A stretch of DNA of 64,000 bases, taken from Limnanthes douglasii subsp. nivea (lineage: Eukaryota; Streptophyta; Magnoliopsida; Brassicales; Limnanthaceae). The stretch lies in contig JAUPFV010000003.1 in assembly GCA_036936605.1 (NCBI GenBank), positions 144,740,997 through 144,804,996 of the forward strand, written 5' to 3'. The position numbers and the translations under genes were made by a program. Shown here one piece after another: positions 1 through 11,662 of this stretch; within the stretch, counting starts at the first letter, position 1; each line of letters opens with the position of its first letter. The notes beneath the pieces are model-generated. The model was not told the origin of the DNA. It was given only the letters and a program-made list of their open reading frames with translations, and made no database searches.

Positions 1-114
1 GTTATTGCACAAAGAAATACAACAAATGAAGATGCCCAAACACTTCATCATATGAAACAAATCAATATATATTAAATTAATTTTTTTTATATTTATTGAA
101 AAACCAAAAACACA
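1..114. repeat. Tail of the last unit of an 824-bp tandem array
   Basis: These bases equal the end of the eighth array unit at 58541-58654, including its private variant ATATTTATTG before the final A-rich stretch. This suggests that an 824-bp array also lies just left of the window. Confidence 0.85.
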
Positions 115-687
115 GCATGTTGTTGTTGTCATTGGAGGATCCGCCCAACCATCAATTGTGGTTGCTGTCACTTATCATTTTCCCACCTAGCACCCCCCGT
201 TGTTGTCATCGCGACATCAATGGGTTAAGGTTTCTTTGCAAGTCGCAACGTTCATCCACATCGACAACAATTCGTTGGCCAAAATGAAGGTCGTCGGACA
301 AACTTTGATCAATAATAAAATGAAGGGTTACCCATTCGATGAGCCTATTTCCCAATAGGTTTGATTTAATTTGTTAAATTAGGGTATGGTTGATGCTAAA
401 TTTAGGAGAAACTTTTCATCCGTGAACTGAATCCTGATTTAAAAGAAACAAAATACTAAATAATTTGTATACAATATATTTATTCAAAAATAAATTTAAC
501 ACAAAACATACTTTAATATGAATAAATCATTGTATACATACTTTTCATATAAACCTTAAATCAATATCCTAACAAGTTAATTAATAAATTAATCTCAATG
601 GTAACAATTTTTTACATAAAGAAAAACATATTTTGGTTTAACTATAGTTTTACATTCAGTTTATCTTACGAATTATAAGAGAGTTTT

Positions 688-1015
688 GGATCTGATACCA
701 ATTGATAGAACTAATTAAATTGCATCAAGTTAGTCTATCAAACATGGAGAATATTGAACCATCAATAGGATTTACTAATAAATTGAACTTACATTTTGTT
801 TGCTACTATCCATAATCTTGTTTGAATATTTACTTCAAATTCATGATTGCTTAAGTCATGCTTGGAGTTCTTGAAGTTCTTGTTCTTTTATAATAGTTGT
901 TAGTCTTCCTCTCAATAAAATGGTGACTATCTTTTTGAGTTTACATTAAAGAAATGACTAAAATCTAGTCTTAATTTTATAGACAAATACAATAAGAAAC
1001 CCTAGTTGTATAAAG
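688..1015 (-). mobile_element. Copia-type primer-binding site and LTR edge (copy A)
   Basis: Read on the minus strand, 700-688 is TGGTATCAGATCC, the usual start of a copia primer-binding site complementary to initiator methionine tRNA. An LTR-like end (TTCTATCA) lies just outside it at about 703. The LTR would extend rightwards, but I could not fix its far end, and 1015 is only a nominal limit. No intact gag follows on the left within the window. The same site recurs at 59228-59240. Confidence 0.45.
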
Positions 1016-2970
1016 CATATTATCTTTGTCTCTTGGTGATCGAGCACCACAATCACTAACTTTATAAAATCAATTTAGCTCTGAATGAAAAGATTTAAGT
1101 TAAATATACATAAGAATTTATAGATGAATAGTTATATAGCAAGTACAAAACTGAAAGGTAATTGATAAAAGTCAAACAATAAAAATGAATAGAAGCGAGC
1201 TATTAAAAGTGTTTAAATAATAATAAACATTATACACACAAATATGGAAATTTTCAAGTATTTTTGTCGGCGAGAGACCAATCCTTGGATTAATCTAAAT
1301 TCTTGGTAGTATAGTCATCAATATTTGATGAGCTGTTACCTTTTTTGATATTTGCGCCATCTTGAAGAGCGCTAGTTTCTTAATAGATAATATCATTAGT
1401 ATAAAAAGATGCCACAAGAGACGGATTTGAAAGATTTGTGGATCTAGAAGACATATCCTGATTTTTTAGGAACGTGATTCAAATAGGATCTTATAAAGAC
1501 CATTTTTGGCTTATTCCGATCAACTGTTTGTGTTAGATTTATTACTTGTTATTTTTTTACAAGATTATTTCCATTGTCTAGAAGTATTTTAGCCGATTTT
1601 GCTATCATCGTTTTAGCGACGACAACATGATTCTGTCGGAAGCTTTTCATTTCATCTTGGAGTCTCTTATTTTATTTCTTAATTAAATTTAAATAATTTA
1701 AAGTTTGTTATTTTCTTGAGTTTTTGTTAACAAATTTTGTTCCATAATTACTTTATATCTTGATTATTTACTTTATTTTACTTTCGATTGGTCTAAAAGA
1801 TTATATAGAGATAAAGTTTCTAGGTAATTTTTTTATTCTCTTTCTCCAAATTTAAGAGGTGGTATTACGTGGTCATTCAAAACTTTTATGTCGTTATGAG
1901 AAAACTGTATGTTCGCAGACATAATGATATTGAGTGAGGTATGAGAAAATTATGCAAAAAATCTTAAAACTAATGAATTAATAATGAAAATATACATAAA
2001 GCAAGTCAATAAAATATTATACCTCCACTTGAATTTCAATTTAACATTGAAGAAGTTGTATGTTAGAAATATTAGAAGAATAATGTTTCGAATTGTTAAG
2101 GATAAAATGTTCGACGAGTGACCAAGGATTTGAAGTCATTGAATCATCTGAAAACGTAGATGTTTTTTATTTAAACTTAAATAATATAAAAAAGGATAAA
2201 ATCACTATATAAAATAAAATTAATAATATTTACAATACTTCAAAGGTGTAAGAATAGTATTGGAACCGACAAGAAATAAATTTATATTTGTTTTAAATAA
2301 TATTAATAAAAGAGGTGAAAATGGTTTTAGTCTTCTTATTCTTAATACTTTGGTATCCTTTTAAAGAATCAAAAGGAGTAGTATAATTTTATTTTTCCGA
2401 AAGTTAATTAACAAATTTTCTAGATGTTGTTTCTAACGAAAAAACAATGAGTTTATTTTCTTCATTTTGATCATTAGTTCACGAGTACCATTGAGATTAT
2501 TCTCCAAGAAGGTATATTAATATTTTCCAGATGTTGGTTAGTAAATTGTCCATATGTTGTTTCTAACGATAATAATGATGCTTAATTATTTGGCACAAAA
2601 TTTATAATAGAAGCACATGCTTAAAGTGAAAGATAATAGTACGATAAGAAGAGGATGAGTTGATTGACAAGAATTTGAAAGTGGAGAAAGTGATACCAAT
2701 AGAAGCAAAAACGATATGGAAGATAACAAAGGTTTCATATAGGAAAATATAGCAAATATTAACGGATTATATAAAGTATGACCAACGACTAAGATATTGG
2801 GACAAAATAGATAAAACTGAAATGTCAACATTTTATGGAAAGATAATAGTGTTTATTAGTGTTTATTAATTTATTTTTATAGAAAATATATAATTAAAAT
2901 ATATTTATAATCTTAAAATTTATACACAGTTAAAATGGATGATTAAAATATTATTTTATGAAGTTTTAAA
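1016..2970. other. AT-rich stretch without a recognised gene
   Basis: I see no coding region, RNA gene or clear element end here. The short reading frame near 2586-2831 has no recognisable domain and sits in low-complexity AT-rich sequence. The whole stretch is repeated in copy B. Confidence 0.5.
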
Positions 2971-2986
2971 TATATATATATATATA
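2971..2986. repeat. (TA)8 microsatellite, copy A allele
   Basis: This short TA run is 50 bp longer in the duplicate (61511-61576). It is the only length difference I found between the two duplicated blocks. Confidence 0.9.
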
Positions 2987-3539
2987 ACCGACGTTACAAT
3001 AAAAATATTTTCCAACTATTAAAGTTACTCATGAATAATGAGATACATTTTCTTTTTCAATAAAGAAAATATGGATGTTAGAAAAATATATATTACTAGA
3101 TATTATTGAATAAATTATGCTAACAATTAATATCAATGAATTTTACCTTTTTTCTTTTTAAAATTTTATTTTTGAAAGGTTAGAAAGAGTCCTGATAAGG
3201 TTATACGTCAGTCAGACATATTCTACTATTATTGGAAAGATAAATATTCATATTATAAGGTAAAACTCCAAATGGATATCGAGCATCGGTAATTTTTTAC
3301 TACTCTAAGAATGAATGATATTGAAGATAGTATAAAGCACCGGAAATTGAAAATAATGAAAATCAAAGCATCGTTAAAGATTTAAGATACTAGAATCTGG
3401 AAAAAAACAAAGTAATATCACTTGTTACGAACTATGCTCACCATTATATGACTCACAAGGAGTATAGTCTAGATTTGATGACCGAGTGAGTTAGAGGAAC
3501 GAGCAAGTCACTTTGATTCTCACTTAAGATAGTATCTAT

Positions 3540-5830
3540 AGAACTGGGAAAAAGAGGAAGAACACCAGAGTAGATTATAAATACGAGCATCCGATGTATT
3601 TAAGTCTACTATTAAAAAGTATGTTCGTTAGAGGAAGGCGGCTTGTAGCAAAAAAATCAATTGCTCTTTTCATTTAGTTGGTAATTGGGTTAAAAGTGAT
3701 GATAAGTGGTCTTTGAGTATCCTTTTTGGCAAGCACAACCATGAACTGATTGTGTATGTGCAAGGACATTTGTAATGGTCAAAGCTGAAAACAAAGGAAA
3801 AAGAACTTGTTGATGCGTTAAAGAAGGTCAATCCGAATAATGTGTCCAATAACCATCATATATACAATCACAGTCAAAGAACAAAATTGGCTGGAACTGG
3901 TGGTCGATCACGAATGCAATTCTTGGTAGCAAAATTATAAATGCACAGATATAATGATGACTCAGATGTGACAACTGATTTATTTTTTGCAGACGCACTT
4001 AGTATTTATTTACAATAGACCTTTCCACAATTGTTAATCATGAATAGCACATCGACAAACAAAACATTTTGCATTGGCTTCACACTTATGGCGAAAGAAA
4101 AACAAGATAACTACGAATGGTCATTGGGATGTTTGAAAACGGTTGTGGAAGAGAATGATGGTGAGTCATCTTGTGTTATAATCAAATACCGTGAACTTAC
4201 TTTGATGAATAACATAGAAAAGTTATTTATGAGTGCAAGTCACATGTTATGCAAATATCATATGAGAAAGAATGTAAGTTGGAAAACAAACAAATATATT
4301 TAAAGATGGCAATAATTTTAACATATTTTGGCCTATTACAATGACATCGTTTCACCGACCACCATTGACTGGATGAATGAGAGGCTGGCTAAGATACGGA
4401 AGATGTTCAAAGAACACGATAATGAGGTCGATTATGTCATACACTTATGGATTACACTATATAATTAGAGGTTTGTTCATACCTACACTAACAAAATTAC
4501 GCATATTCACAATCGTACGTCCAATCAGGTGGAAAGCTCGCACGCTAATTTAATAAAATGTACAGGGTCAAACCATTTGAATTTTGAAGACTTTTGGGAG
4601 AAAGTTTACGGTTTTCTAGTGCTGCAACTTTCGGTCATAAAACAATCGAAAGAGTTAAGAAAATGTAGCATATTAATAAATTTCAAGAGACCTTTTAAAT
4701 TACCACGGGGATATGTTACACTTATTGCTTTAACGATAGTATACAATAATTATCTTGATAAAATTGGAGGTGACAACTATTCATGTGATTCCATTGATTG
4801 TACGACATAAGGTTTACAATGCACCCATGAGCTAGAGCGAACGCCTATGTACCGACCCGAATACATGTTTATTAACAAATCTATTATCTATAAAAATTCA
4901 CACCGATTTTGGATCATTCCACTTTACTACTTTCCAAACCCCTCTAAAGGTAAAAGCCCGCGGTTTTATACCTGAACGCATCTTTGGTTGTGGTCACGGT
5001 CGTGTTTGCGGTAACAAAAACAAACATCGTGTTGATTATTGTACCACAATTCCATGCAAGAATACACCGAACAAGGATAATTAGAATACCGATAGTGCAA
5101 AAACTCCAAAGATGAGAACACCGGTCACGAGTTTCCAAATAACGGTTGGTACTTTTGGTAGCACCGCTACAACGGTTACCAGACAAGCCTATACTGATTC
5201 CAAAGAAAAATCGTCTAAAACAAAACTGACGTAAGTAGCATGTAACAGTATAGGTACTCTGATTGCATCGAATAATATTAATGCAAAACCGTGAATTATA
5301 GTTAAACCAATTATGATGAGGTTGACCAACGTATCAGATTCGAGGTATTCATATGAGATACCATAATTTACTTCTCCTTTCATAAAAAAAACTTACCAAT
5401 ATTAAGCCTGACAAAAATTGTGCCTTTAGAACCATCGCGGATAGTTTGATCGGCGCCAAAATTAGATAGTAACTTGTTAGATAAACGTTGATTCACGAAC
5501 TAGAGAAGCATGAGGAGTTCTATTTGAGTGCTACATATTTTTGTGAAGATAATAAAGTCGATAAAGAGCTACACCGGTTGAGATATTATAAAGAGAATGC
5601 AATGTTCGAATATTTGATGTCGTTACCAAGTTACATCAAACTAATTGCCGCCACATTCAATTGTATTATTTATTTCATAAGACCATGTGCTTGTAAAACT
5701 TACTTACCGGTCAAAAATAAACCACCAATGGATGATCCTATAAAAGAGATTGTAGTCACTTTCATGAATACAAATCATTTTGTTCATGTAAGTAAACAAA
5801 CTTTATACGTTAATACAAATCCTTTAGCCT
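3540..5830 (+). pseudogene. Mutator-like (FAR1-type MULE) transposase relic with OTU-like tail, copy A
   Basis: The reading frame is broken by many stops, but blocks typical of plant MULE transposases appear in order. At 4036-4303 is the MULE core: LLIMNSTSTNK, then KEKQDNYEW, then a YRELTLMNN block and a CKYHMRKNV block. At 4480-4640 comes the RTSNQVESSHANL block that follows in FAR1-like proteins. At 5488-5832 is a 114-residue segment resembling the C-terminal half of OTU-like cysteine proteases carried by some MULEs, with the NTNHFVHV block that holds the expected histidine. The N-terminal OTU part with the cysteine is not readable. In intact elements the transposase cuts and moves the element, while the role of the OTU tail is unclear. 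Open frames on the opposite strand at 4944-5383 are shadows. Confidence 0.7.
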
Positions 5831-6990
5831 AATTGACTTAACAATGAAGTATTATGTATAATGTACTACATATACAGTTATATGTACGGAGTTCATGAGA
5901 AATATTCATGTCGTCTCCATGTAGTCGTGAAGAAGTATTGACAAAGTAAAATTATTTAAAAAACGAACCTATGTATCCTTCAATTTGAAAGTAACTGATT
6001 TCTTAGAAAAAGATATGTTACGTTATATGGAGCAGGAAATCGTTAAAAAAGAGGAAGGAATAAAGAGTTTCACTTTTAATGAAGGATATGACTTGGACTA
6101 AAATTTTATTTGGTTTATGTTTGTTCTAGTTATTTTAATTATTGTTTTTATTTTATATATCCTTCAACATTTTAATTAAATTTAATTTTTTAATTTTCCT
6201 TTCATTGCGTTAAGTTATTGTATATGTTTTATGTTTATTTCATTACTTTAAATTAATGTATGAGTTTTAAGTTAATGTTTATTTCACTATTTTATCTATG
6301 AGGTTAAATTTCTTTTATGAATTCCAAATATTCGGGTTTGTGACCTTCCGCGCGATGTTTAGGAAGATGTACATAAGGTGCTTGGTATGGGGATGTGTGA
6401 TTTAACTAAAGATCATATACTTCATGACATTGAACTTGACATAGTTGGCAGCAAGATGGAACATACGCATTTCCTAGAATTAGATATGCAAAAAATAAAC
6501 GCTTATATGTGTTATTTTGAGTATTTTAAAATATCTCCTTCAAGTACTTATGTGTTTGTTTATTCTTTTTAAATACTTCAATACAAATGTTACATGGCAT
6601 CTTACGTACATATGAACAAGAAACAACAATGTTAACAAAAAGAAATGTAATATAGTCTAACAACCAACTTGAAACAGAAATATCTAACAACAAATATGGC
6701 ATCATAGTATCTAACAAATATGACACCACTATTACAAACTAATAATATCAAATATGAAACAGAATTGTCAAACAGTAAACATAACACTATAGTCTCTAAC
6801 CTAGTCTCATAACAATATACAAAACATCCTCGTACGCCCCAATGAGACGATCAAAATCCCCCTCAAACTCACGAACTTCAAAAAATAATGAAATCAGACG
6901 CATGCCAACATGCAAGATGTCTTATAGCAACACACTCACGATCTTCATGGACATAATTATCTAATGTTATATATTTGTGTTAACAAGATC
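5831..6990. other. Spacer between MULE and plant-mobile-domain relics
   Basis: Sequence just after the OTU-like block may be more of the MULE 3' part, but it is too decayed to read. The remainder is AT-rich. Open frames at 6378-6729 are short and show no domain. Confidence 0.4.
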
Positions 6991-6999
6991 GTACAAATA

Positions 7000-8440
7000 A
7001 AACTTTTTTTGAGCTATAAAATACTCAGGAATACAGAACAGATACATATCGTCTCCAACAATAGGTCTCCTAAATATAGGCTCTAACGAAAGAGGCCGCC
7101 ATAACTCCCAATTCCGAATCAAACACATATGCCATCGTCTTTCGTTTCCTTTTTACCTTACTCTGCATCTTGTACAACTGAAACGAGGAACACCCCTGAC
7201 GCATTCAAACTGCTGCAATTCCCGCTCGGGATAGTATGCATGTGAATGCTCGACACCGATAATGATACCACAAAACCTAATTATTTACTCTAATGGGAAA
7301 TGATCTCGTGGGGGACGGTATGCCTCAAAAAAAACCTGCAAAATAAAATGGTACGAACAATAACACAATTGTGGTTTTGTAATTGTTACCATTTACACCA
7401 CACAACCAACAACGAAACAAAAAAATAATATCAAACAATTTATTTTATTACATTCTTATAAACCTAGAAGTATTGAAACAATTCCAATATGTTTGCTAGC
7501 CATATAACAAACGTATACATTTTCTTTGATTCATATAAACGTATAAGTATAAAAAAGAGTCTAACATGTATGATACTCATATGTTAAACAACTACTCGTT
7601 CTATAACTAAAATTCTATAACATGTATTAAACAAGTAAATATTAAAAAATAAAACAATTATATCGCTCTCCTGCAGGTTGTTGATGGTAATCCTCCAGTT
7701 TAGTTTGGTGCGGAAATCAAAAAAAGGCGCACCTATATCCCATTTAGCAGTAGTCGGCAGGCACTCTATGTAAGTCGCACGAGTAATTGGACAAACTAAA
7801 ACATAATGGACTTGTATCCATGTCTGAAGAAGAGTGATACACCCGCCCATAGTTCTCGTTATATGAAAGGAGTCATATCCAAGATGATGATACATATAAT
7901 TCAACATGACAGTTACCTAAGTATAACACCTTACATGTATGTTCAAGTCTCGTAATAAAGAACACTTACTTGAAACCTACGTATGGGTTACTTTTATCAA
8001 CAAAGAGAATGCAACTGAACATATGAAGAATATATGCACGTACAACCTGATGGATAATATCGTCAGTGAGGGAAGCGTTGGTGTCGTGGTAGACTGCATT
8101 GCTAAACTTAGTCGGAAGAAAACCGAGACCCAATCCGATATCTTTGCGTACCTAGATCTCCTACGTAAAAGTATCATCATCAATATCGAGTAGTAAAGCA
8201 ACATCGGTATGGCCCACGATTTGTTATCTATAAACGAAAGAGTAGTCAAATCACTTCGGACCTTCCGCTTCAATATGGTATGCACATCATCGAGGGTAAT
8301 AGTCCTCTAACCGAAACTGAAATGGAAATTAATCATTTCTTGATGCCAACGCTCTAAAAATACGTCAGTGATGTTGATCTTCGTATGCATACATGATAAC
8401 GACTCGATAAGCCTGCTGAAAGGTGTGGCATCCAATATTT
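7000..8440 (-). pseudogene. Plant mobile domain (MAIN-like) protein relic
   Basis: Read on minus, blocks of the aminotransferase-like plant mobile domain appear in order across frame changes. They are an LERWHQEMINFHF block followed by TITLDDVHTIL near 8350-8260, RAYILHMFSC..LFVDKSNPYV near 8060-7980, and LGYDSFHITRTMGG followed by ITLLQTWI near 7885-7810. Further on, near 7230-7180, is a PERELQQFECVRGVPRF block. This family is known both as host proteins needed for transposon silencing and as captured domains in MULEs and retrotransposons. Several stops and shifts make it a pseudogene. It faces the MULE relic at 3540-5830 tail to tail. Confidence 0.7.
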
Positions 8441-8799
8441 CTCAAACCTTACCCTGAGCTCTCAAACTCCAACCCATGTGACTAGGATATTGGGCATATA
8501 ACCTCATCTCACGCCTCCTGCAATTAATCATATTGAATATATATATGGATTTTGAATAAATTAACGCCAAGAATTCATAGATTCCTCTTAAATATCCATT
8601 TAATCTCAACCAGTTTATGACCATTCGGCTGCTTCACAAAAATTGAGGTGTTCACCATGGTTCATTAAATTAGTATAAATACCCTGACTACTTTCATTCA
8701 TAAGGGTGATAAGAATTTACTGCTAGCACACACCTGACTTATCTCTCTACATTTTACACTAAATATTACTTCCCAAAACTCTTTCCCAAACTACCTCTC

Positions 8800-9000
8800 G
8801 ATAAAAAATAATCCACACCATTAAGAAAAATATTTTTATATACAAAGGAAAGAAAGTTCAGAAAATTAGCTCCGAATTGGGAAGGACCATACACTGTGTA
8901 TGAAGGATAAAACAAGGAACATACAAGATCCTCGACTAAGAACGAAATCTTTTCAAACACCCATGAAATGTTGAGTATCTAAGGTTATATTTATCATAGG
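8800..9000 (+). pseudogene. Ty3/gypsy integrase C-terminal fragment
   Basis: Across small frame shifts the plus strand encodes FRKLAPNWEGPYTVYEG, then GTYKILD, then NVEYLRLYL. This is the usual end of plant Ty3/gypsy polyproteins and closely parallels the end of the pol at 41553-42179 (GKLAPTWEGPYVVSE, GTYRLQD, NIEHLRSYL). Nothing of the upstream pol is recognisable. It lies tail to tail with the related extra ORF at 9791-11030. Confidence 0.7.
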
Positions 9001-9151
9001 CTTATCTTGTAAATATTTACTTTTTTTAGTCCAATGTAAATATGAGGGACATACTCTTTCTTACCCTGGTAGCACGGGGAGAATTTAATAGGGTTTCCGG
9101 ATCACAATTAATATATCATATTTTTCCTTTAAAACGTTTTTTTTCATATGT

Positions 9152-9505
9152 CTTATTGCCTTCCAATGGATTACCTTCGAATGGATTGGTTGGGTTATCT
9201 CTTATTGCCTTCGAATGGATTACCTTCGAATGGTTTGGTTGGGTTATGTCTAATCGCCTTTGAATGGATTGCTTTCGAATGGATTAGTTGGGTTGTATCT
9301 TATTGCTTTTGAATGCCTTGGTTGGGTTAAATTTTATTTCCTTTGAATAGATTACCTTCGAATGGCTTGGTTGGGTTAATTTTTATTACTTTCGAATGGC
9401 TTTGTTAGGTTATATCTTATTTCCTTTTAATGCACTACATGTCGAATGGCTTGGTTAGGTTAAACTTTATCGTTTTCGAATAGATTACCTTCGAGTGGCT
9501 TATTT
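9152..9505. repeat. Minisatellite with 49-bp unit
   Basis: Units begin at 9152, 9201, 9250 and 9299, an exact 49-bp spacing, and are followed by about four more degenerate or shortened units. Each unit carries two TTCGAATGG-type cores and a TTGGTTGGGTTAT core. It lies between the gypsy pol tail and the antisense extra ORF. Confidence 0.85.
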
Positions 9506-9790
9506 ATTCTAAGTTTGGGACATCTTCGAATAAAGCATGCTTGATTAGGGTTTGATATGAATGGAAGTGAAAATATACTAGAATATGGAATTGATAAAAA
9601 TAAAAATAACGTAAAGTACCTTGGGTAATCCAAAGGTTAAATAAAATCCGAATTTGAGTTACAAAATGCCTTTGGCCAGACAAAGGACTTATACAAAATC
9701 ATCTGATCAAAACACACACAAAATTCCTTGTGCGTATCAAGGACTTCACTTCAAGAACTTGTATAAAAATACATATTAAACATATAAACC

Positions 9791-11030
9791 TTAGGGCTCA
9801 TTCCCAACGGTTTTACCATATTCTTTCTCTGCTAGATTCTCACCATCAGAATCTTCTTGATTGAAGTCATATTCTTCTGAATCATCAGAAATATTAAACT
9901 CGTTATCTAAAGTTAGATTGTGATAAATAATTTGTCCAGCTGGTACGTGTCTCCATAGTCCCCGAAGAGATAATTTGGGGAATGTTTTGTGGAATAAAAT
10001 CACCATATCTGATTTAATCGGCTCATCTCTCTCTTGCAAAGACTCAAACATTTTATCAGCATATGTTCATCAGCATCGGCTACCTCTTGAGTAATATTTA
10101 CTTTAAGAGAAGTGATTTCATTTACTTTCTGTTTAAGGAGGTCCTCAAGCTTTTTCTTCTCTTCGGAAAATTGTTGAATGGTAGACTTATCATTAGTTTA
10201 TCGAGTCTATAAGAAAGAAATATATTTGGAGCTAGTTGACTGCACATCTTTGTAGTCAGATTGCACTTACTCACGGTCAAATTTTGTTTGAATCAGCTCC
10301 TCATTGACAGTCTTCATTTCCTTATTTATATTTTCAACCTTACATTTTTTTTCCTCAACAAAATTCTTTAGTTTTTGATTTTCACCTCGAAGAGAACCGA
10401 TGTCCTTGACCCGCTCCCTTACTTGTCTCTCTAAATCAATAGATGGCCTTATGTAGCCCGAAATAGTATATCCCAATTCATCATTCTCCTTAGACAGTTC
10501 AAAAGAGACTCCATCATATGTCACCGCATTCGCAGGACCAATAGATGCACGGAAAGCTCGTTCAAAGTCTTCAAAGTTAAAATTTCTTATGTCATCTATT
10601 TGGTCATTACCTCTGAAAAATGGTTTATCGCCTGTGGAAAGTAGTGGGGAAGGAGGATTGATAGATGCATTTGTTTAAGGATGAACCTCAATGAGAGTGA
10701 TTGAAGGGAGGACTTCGGATCGAAGAATGATCTTAGAACCAACTGAAATTTTATTCTTCTTCACTTCTCTATTGTCACTGCCCTCCTTATTCCTCTTTTG
10801 GCTTTTTTTCTTATTGACAGTTGGAGAATATGATGGCTTCATAGTCTCTCCAACAATAATAACAAAAACTTCCAACAGAGCTACATTGATTTCATCACGA
10901 AGCTCCATACTCCATACTTCGGGAATAACTTGAGATGAACCATCCTTATTCTTTTTATTCTTCTTGTTCTTGTCACGGTGACTTGGTGCCCTATTCCTAG
11001 ATGGTAGATAAAGTTTACATAAATATCAAG
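9791..11030 (-). pseudogene. Antisense extra ORF of a second gypsy element (C-terminal half)
   Basis: On minus, the pieces 10908-10675, 10524-10267 and 10051-9791 form one broken protein: a lysine-rich stretch, a long coiled coil (LERQVRERVKDIGSL, LKNFVEEKKCKVENINKE), then IKSDMVILFHKTFPKLSL and GLWRHVPAG, ending in an acidic tail. The same order occurs on plus at 39850-41045 in the intact gypsy insertion (KKDRKRGAEDRD, LEKQVRSQSAI, VKSDLVLLFHEKFLKRTLGDLWRF, acidic tail). It is therefore the C-terminal half of the extra ORF of a related, older element. The N-terminal half is missing beyond about 11040. At least one stop and one frame shift are present, and the function is unknown. Confidence 0.75.
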
Positions 11031-11039
11031 CCCATTGCT

Positions 11040-11621
11040 TTCCCATTCTTCATTGAATTGAGAGTATGTAAATAGAAAATATACATAAATGAGAGTGGGT
11101 CTTGAAGAAAACTAGATAAGGTTGTACAAAAGCACCTCATCTCTAATGCTTGGGTAACAATCGGTGGGTAACAATCGGCAACAAGAATCAATTACGAGAT
11201 GTATTTAAAGTCATACACTCCTATGTGATACAATAAAAATAAATAAAAAGAAGATTATACGGAAATCAATTAAACTATTTCCTTCTCTGTTCACTTAAGC
11301 AAACATAAATATAATTTTTAAATACCGGGTGCGGGTCCTTCCGAAAAGAAAAAGAAATATTTATTCGACCTAAAGTTATTAAAAAAGATAAAACATTTCT
11401 TATGTAAGTGAGGTCTCATTCCATGTATAACAAGCAACATAAGTTTTATTCAATACGTAGTACACCAAACTTATTTCAAAGTTGGAAACCAACACACGTG
11501 AGAAGACATCAAGCCCAATAGAAAAGCCCCCACAGACACAAGACACACGTGACATTACACGACATTATTATTTTTAGTAGACAGCTTTAGAAACATAGAA
11601 AATAAACACACATCACATTCT
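11040..11621. other. Spacer downstream of the lectin gene
   Basis: AT-rich, with no recognised gene or element end. It contains the probable 3' untranslated region and downstream flank of the minus-strand lectin gene. Confidence 0.5.
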
Positions 11622-11627
11622 TTTATT
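11622..11627 (-). promoter_or_regulatory. Poly(A) signal of the lectin gene
   Basis: AATAAA on minus, about 36 bp beyond the lectin stop codon. Position and orientation fit a near-upstream polyadenylation element. Confidence 0.5.
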
Positions 11628-11662
11628 GCGCCGCATCTCAGAGTCCATAACTTTAATTTAAA

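Larger units (their letters stand above)
1..5410. repeat. Large direct repeat, copy A (offset 58540)
   Basis: This block matches 58541-64000 base for base over almost its whole length. I found three substitutions (137 G versus 58677 C; 3303 C versus 61893 A; 4800 G versus 63390 A) and one length change, a TA run of 16 bp here and 66 bp in copy B. The offset is 58540 before the TA run and 58590 after it. Both copies reach the window edges, so the true ends are not seen. Either a very recent tandem duplication with a period of about 58.5 kb or an assembly duplication would give this pattern. Confidence 0.95.

Noticed and set aside
4944..5383. Minus-strand open frames inside the MULE relic (and again at 63534-63973)
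   Set aside because: They are antisense to the recognisable MULE and OTU-like coding blocks and have no similarity of their own.
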